Source of the DNA: Bacteroidales bacterium | Lineage (GTDB): Bacteria > Bacteroidota > Bacteroidia > Bacteroidales > VadinHA17 | Direction: 5' to 3' | DNA length: 10,261 bases | Assembly: GCA_003157055.1 (NCBI GenBank) | Contig: PMIG01000241.1 | Location: 1 to 10,261 of the forward strand | Shown: positions 7,066 through 10,261 of the stretch, in pieces | Layout of the letters: each line of letters opens with the position of its first letter | How positions within the stretch are numbered: position 1 is the first letter of the stretch | Program-made: the position numbers and the translations under genes | Notes under the pieces: model-generated | Databases searched by the model: none | Seen by the model: the letters and a program-made list of their open reading frames with translations, nothing else | What the model was told of the DNA's origin: nothing

Positions 7066-8757
7066 ATGCTGAAGAATTCGAGCGCCTACAACCCATTAAA
7101 ATATAGCGACAGGATGCTCCAGAGGCGCAATGTTGTTTTATCACAGATGGCAAAATACGGCTACCTTAAGCCTGCCATTGCTGACTCTGTAAAGAAGCTT
7201 CCTATAGAACTCAACTTCCAGATAGAGGATCATAATAGCGGGAGGGCTACATACCTAAGGGAATATCTGAGGAATATTATGCGAAGGCCCGAACCTGACA
7301 GGAATAAATATGTTCAACAGGCTTCATACGATGATGCTCTCTGGCAGTGGCAGAACGACCCGCTGTATGGCTGGTGCAATAAGAACAAGAAGCCTGACGG
7401 AACAAACTATGATGTCTACAGGGACGGGCTGAAGATATACACTACACTTAATTCAAAAATGCAGCAGTACGCCGAAGAAGCGGTTACCGAGCACCTTTCA
7501 AAAGAAGTGCAGCCCGACTTTTACCATACTGCGAAATACTTAAAGAATCCGCCCTTTTCTGACGATCTGACAAGAGCACAGACAGATGAGCTCCTTATGA
7601 CTTCCCTGAAACAAAGCGAAAGATATTATTTAATGAGGGCCAGGGGTTATTCTGAGGATTCAATAATGCTTGCCTTCAACACCCCCGTAAGAATGAAGGT
7701 ATTCTCATGGAAAGGGGAGAGAGATACTGTTATGACCCCGCTTGACTCCATTAAATATTATAAGTATTTTATCAGATCCGGCTTTATGGTTGAAGAACCT
7801 TCAACGGGATATGTAAAAGCTTATGTCGGGGGGCCTGACTTCAGGTATTTCAAGTGGGATGCTGTAACTCAGCAGAAAAGGCAGGTCGGAAGTACGATTA
7901 AGCCATTCCTCTACACAATTGCGATGCAGAATGGCTATTCACCATGTTATGAAGTTGAGGATATTCCCCGCACCTTTCCGGTAGGCGACAGCATATGGAG
8001 GCCAAAAAGCTCCGGGAACAAGGCGTACTGGGGCAAGATGGTTACCCTCAAATGGGGACTTGCACAATCCGAGAATTATATTTCAGCCTGGCTGATGCAG
8101 CAGTTCAGTCCTGCAGCGGTTGTTGACATTATGCATAAGATGGGTGTTAGAAGCTTCATTGATCCTGTGCCTTCGATCTTTCTTGGAACATCGGATGTCA
8201 AGCTCGAAGAGATGGTAGGAGCCTACGGGACATTTGCCAACAAGGGCGTTTACGTAAAACCGATGTATGTCACGAGAATTGAAGATAAAAACGGGAATGT
8301 TATATCGAGGTTCTCTTCTAAAATTGAAGAAGTATTGGATGATAAGACATCTTATCTTATGCTCAATCTTTTGCAGGGAGTTGTTCTTACAGGTTCGGGA
8401 CAGAGAATGAGAAGAGAACCCTATAACCTCATGAACCAGATCGGGGGCAAGACAGGAACCACCCAGGAACAATCAGATGCATGGTTCATGGGTATTACAC
8501 CAAACCTGGTAGGAGGAGTATGGGGCGGGTGGGAAGACAGGGCAATTCATTTCCTGACCCTGGGCGAAGGGCAGGGTGCAAATATAGCTTTACCGATCTT
8601 TGCAATATTCCTGAGGAAAGTCTATAATGATCCGCAATTCGGCATAATGGAAACTGATGAATTCGAGCGTCCTGCCGGTTTTAATATGGAGCTCGATTGC
8701 GACAGGGTTAAGAGGGAGAGCTCACGGAGGGATAACCCGCTAAAGAGCAGGTATTAA
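7066..8757 (+). CDS. C-terminal fragment: PBP transpeptidase domain
   Basis: This is the longest ATG-initiated frame after the internal TAG: 563 residues, beginning inside the end of the GT51 domain (MLKNSSAYNP). It holds the complete transpeptidase: the SxxK motif in VGSTIKPF (Ser276 of this fragment, Ser494 of the whole frame), SEN at 335-337 (553-555), and KTG in GGKTGTTQ at 462-464 (680-682). Alone it has no signal peptide or membrane helix and would stay in the cytoplasm, so it is unlikely to be a functional separate gene. No promoter is evident before 7066. Confidence 0.7.
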   Translation: MLKNSSAYNPLKYSDRMLQRRNVVLSQMAKYGYLKPAIADSVKKLPIELNFQIEDHNSGRATYLREYLRNIMRRPEPDRNKYVQQASYDDALWQWQNDPLYGWCNKNKKPDGTNYDVYRDGLKIYTTLNSKMQQYAEEAVTEHLSKEVQPDFYHTAKYLKNPPFSDDLTRAQTDELLMTSLKQSERYYLMRARGYSEDSIMLAFNTPVRMKVFSWKGERDTVMTPLDSIKYYKYFIRSGFMVEEPSTGYVKAYVGGPDFRYFKWDAVTQQKRQVGSTIKPFLYTIAMQNGYSPCYEVEDIPRTFPVGDSIWRPKSSGNKAYWGKMVTLKWGLAQSENYISAWLMQQFSPAAVVDIMHKMGVRSFIDPVPSIFLGTSDVKLEEMVGAYGTFANKGVYVKPMYVTRIEDKNGNVISRFSSKIEEVLDDKTSYLMLNLLQGVVLTGSGQRMRREPYNLMNQIGGKTGTTQEQSDAWFMGITPNLVGGVWGGWEDRAIHFLTLGEGQGANIALPIFAIFLRKVYNDPQFGIMETDEFERPAGFNMELDCDRVKRESSRRDNPLKSRY

Positions 8758-8800
8758 GGGGTGCAACGGTACGTGCCAGACCCCTGGGCCACTAAAGCGG

Positions 8801-8875
8801 GCCTGCCCCCTGAAGGGGGCATAATTCAGTGACTTTATAAAAATTATAGGGAGAGACCCCCTTCAGGGGGTGGGC
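8801..8875. repeat. GC-rich nested inverted repeat between convergent genes
   Basis: Two small hairpins, GCCCCC-TGAA-GGGGGC (8805-8820) and ACCCCC-TTCA-GGGGGT (8856-8871), are inverted copies of each other. Together they form a longer stem, 8801-8820 with 8856-8875: 17 Watson-Crick and 2 G-U pairs out of 20. Inside it ATAATT (8821-8826) can pair with AATTAT (8842-8847). The element lies between the PBP gene and the end of radA, where a bidirectional terminator would be useful. There is no T tract after either arm, so a dispersed palindromic (REP-like) repeat fits at least as well. Its G+C content is well above that of the other intergenic regions here. Confidence 0.7.
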
Positions 8876-8897
8876 TGAACGAAGAGAAGACCGGGGG

Positions 8898-10259
8898 TTA
8901 GGTGAATAGAGACCTTACAAGATTCTCAATTTTCCCAACATGTATAACCTCTATATCGACTCCTTTCAGAGAAAGATTCTTGTGAAATTTTGATACGTAG
9001 ATCTTTTTGAACCCCATTTTTGAAGCTTCCCTGATCCGCTGCTCGATCCTGGATACGGGACGTATTTCACCGGATAATCCTGTTTCACCTGAGAAACAAA
9101 TATCTCTTGATATTGGAATGTCAAGATTGGATGAAAGAACTGAACTCACAATTGCAAGGTCGATTGCAGGATCGGACACCTTTATGCCGCCGGCAATATT
9201 CAGGAACACATCCTTCACACCAAGCCTGAAGCCGGCTCTTTTCTCAAGAACTGCAAGAAGCATATTAAGCCTTCGGATATCAAATCCTGTTGAGCTCCTC
9301 TGAGGGGTGCCATACACTGCGCTGCTCACAAGCGCCTGGGTCTCGATGAGGAACGGGCGAAGACCATCGACTGTTGCAGCGATGGAAATTCCGCTCAATG
9401 GTTCTTCATGCTGGTTAATGAAAAGTTCGGATGGGTTATTGATCTCTTTAAGACCCGACTCGACCATTTCAAAAATTCCGATCTCTGAAGTCGAGCCAAA
9501 CCTATTCTTGACGGAGCGGAGAATACGGTAAACATAATTATTGTCACCTTCAAAATAAAGGACGACATCGACAATATGTTCAAGGACCTTTGGCCCTGCA
9601 AGTGTCCCGTCCTTAGTGATATGCCCGATGAGAAAAACCGGGATGCCTGATAATTTCGAATATTTTAAAAGCTGAGCTGCGCATTCACGTACCTGAGAGA
9701 CTGATCCCGCGGAAGATTCCAGCATCGAAGTGCTGATTGTCTGAATTGAATCAACAATTATAAGTCCCGGTTTCAGGTTCTCGGAATGTGTGAGTATGGA
9801 TTCGAGTTCTGTCTCGCTTAGGATATAGCACTGCGGATTGGAGTTTTTCAGCCTTCGTGCCCTGAGGCTTATTTGTTCTTCGCTCTCTTCGCCGGAGACA
9901 TATAATATCCTTGTGTCTTTCAGAGCCAGGGCAAGCTGAAGGGCAAGCGTTGATTTACCTACTCCCGGCTCTCCTCCAAGAAGGATTACAGAGCCGCTTA
10001 CCATTCCGCCGCCAAGTATCCTGTCGAGTTCTGAAATGCCAGTCTTATGGCGGTTCTTTTCGTCAGCCTCAATATTATCAAGGAGTTCCGGTTTCCTTTT
10101 TTCCATGTTGGCGGAAAAGCTAGTCCCCCGTGAAGACGCGGGAGCAATTATTTCCTCATGGTAGGTATTCCATTCCTTACAGGAGGGGCATCTGCCGATC
10201 CATTTGGCCGATTCGACTCCGCAATTCTGGCATACGAATACTGTTTTAGCTTTTGTCAT
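8898..10259 (-). CDS. radA: DNA repair/recombination ATPase RadA (Sms)
   Basis: This complete 453-residue gene begins 2 bp from the right edge. RadA is a hexameric RecA-like helicase that promotes branch migration in homologous recombination. In order: a zinc finger with Cys10, Cys13, Cys24 and Cys27; a KTGISELDRILGGG lead-in; Walker A GGEPGVGKST at 95-104 (Lys102); Walker B LIIVD at 166-170; the RadA signature KNRFG at 251-255; and a Lon-protease-like C-terminal domain (NIAGGIKVSDPAIDLA, then FSGETGLSGEIRPV). The Lon-like domain normally has no protease activity in this family. Length matches the usual 450-460. The start is set by the finger beginning at residue 10. It ends in TAA and converges with the PBP gene. 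The promoter lies outside the window. Confidence 0.97.
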   Translation of the reverse strand: MTKAKTVFVCQNCGVESAKWIGRCPSCKEWNTYHEEIIAPASSRGTSFSANMEKRKPELLDNIEADEKNRHKTGISELDRILGGGMVSGSVILLGGEPGVGKSTLALQLALALKDTRILYVSGEESEEQISLRARRLKNSNPQCYILSETELESILTHSENLKPGLIIVDSIQTISTSMLESSAGSVSQVRECAAQLLKYSKLSGIPVFLIGHITKDGTLAGPKVLEHIVDVVLYFEGDNNYVYRILRSVKNRFGSTSEIGIFEMVESGLKEINNPSELFINQHEEPLSGISIAATVDGLRPFLIETQALVSSAVYGTPQRSSTGFDIRRLNMLLAVLEKRAGFRLGVKDVFLNIAGGIKVSDPAIDLAIVSSVLSSNLDIPISRDICFSGETGLSGEIRPVSRIEQRIREASKMGFKKIYVSKFHKNLSLKGVDIEVIHVGKIENLVRSLFT

Positions 10260-10261
10260 AC

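Larger units (their letters stand above)
6412..8757 (+). pseudogene. mrcA: Class A penicillin-binding protein (PBP1A type), interrupted by in-frame TAG
   Basis: Read through codon 195, this is one continuous 781-residue frame with every part of a bifunctional peptidoglycan synthase: a membrane anchor, a glycosyltransferase (GT51) domain that polymerises lipid II, and a penicillin-sensitive transpeptidase that crosslinks the stem peptides. The length is normal for Bacteroidota PBP1A. The only defect is TAG at 6994-6996 in the conserved stretch AIGIK-*-AASVYF, where relatives usually carry Ser (GIKSAA). TCG to TAG is a single base change. No frameshift or further stop follows, and all catalytic motifs remain, so this is either a very recent nonsense mutation, a sequencing or assembly error, or a codon read as an amino acid. 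The gene symbol is given at family level. The gene ends in TAA and converges on radA. Confidence 0.8.

Noticed and set aside
8083..8472. 129-residue minus-strand frame opposite the PBP transpeptidase domain
   Set aside because: It covers the SEN and KTG motif region of the PBP on the other strand; no family features or start signals.
9007..9531. Plus-strand frames opposite radA
   Set aside because: They are shadows of the Lon-like and ATPase domains of radA, with no independent support.

Overview
The window looks like the chromosome of a member of the Bacteroidota, most likely near the Bacteroidales/Marinilabiliales. The reasons are genes of the type IX secretion (T9SS)/gliding apparatus, which is confined to this phylum, Bacteroidota-style promoters (TTTG / TAnnTTTG), A/T-rich leaders without Shine-Dalgarno sequences, and a topoisomerase I without C-terminal zinc fingers. 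The porP-gldK-gldL order resembles the porPKLMN cluster of Porphyromonas. The species cannot be told from this sequence.

Layout. On the minus strand, reading from about 6.3 kb down to 1: topA (DNA topoisomerase I); 8 bp later a ureohydrolase (arginase/formimidoylglutamase)-fold gene with an eroded metal site; a 180-bp gap holding a good promoter candidate and three helically phased TTCATCA repeats; then porP/sprF, gldK/porK and the first 82 codons of gldL/porL, which runs off the left edge. Presumably gldM and gldN follow outside. Divergent from topA, on the plus strand at 6412-8757, is a class A penicillin-binding protein (PBP1A type) broken by one in-frame TAG inside its glycosyltransferase domain. 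Convergent with it, at 8898-10259 on the minus strand, is a complete radA/sms. The 140 bp between these two converging genes carry a GC-rich nested inverted repeat.

How the genes relate. GldL (inner-membrane motor), GldK (outer-membrane lipoprotein of the periplasmic ring) and PorP/SprF (outer-membrane barrel) are parts of one T9SS machine. topA, radA and the PBP are housekeeping genes for DNA topology, recombination and cell-wall synthesis. The ureohydrolase-like gene lies between topA and the T9SS genes; from memory this neighbourhood also occurs in other Bacteroidota, and its role is unknown.

Main points of interest: the in-frame TAG in an otherwise intact PBP, while all six visible gene stops are TAA or TGA; the loss of three of the six usual metal ligands in the ureohydrolase-like protein; the phased repeats upstream of the porP promoter; and the inverted-repeat element before radA. 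No CRISPR array, insertion sequence, tRNA, rRNA or clear new defence system is visible. No gene-free stretch exceeds 180 bp.
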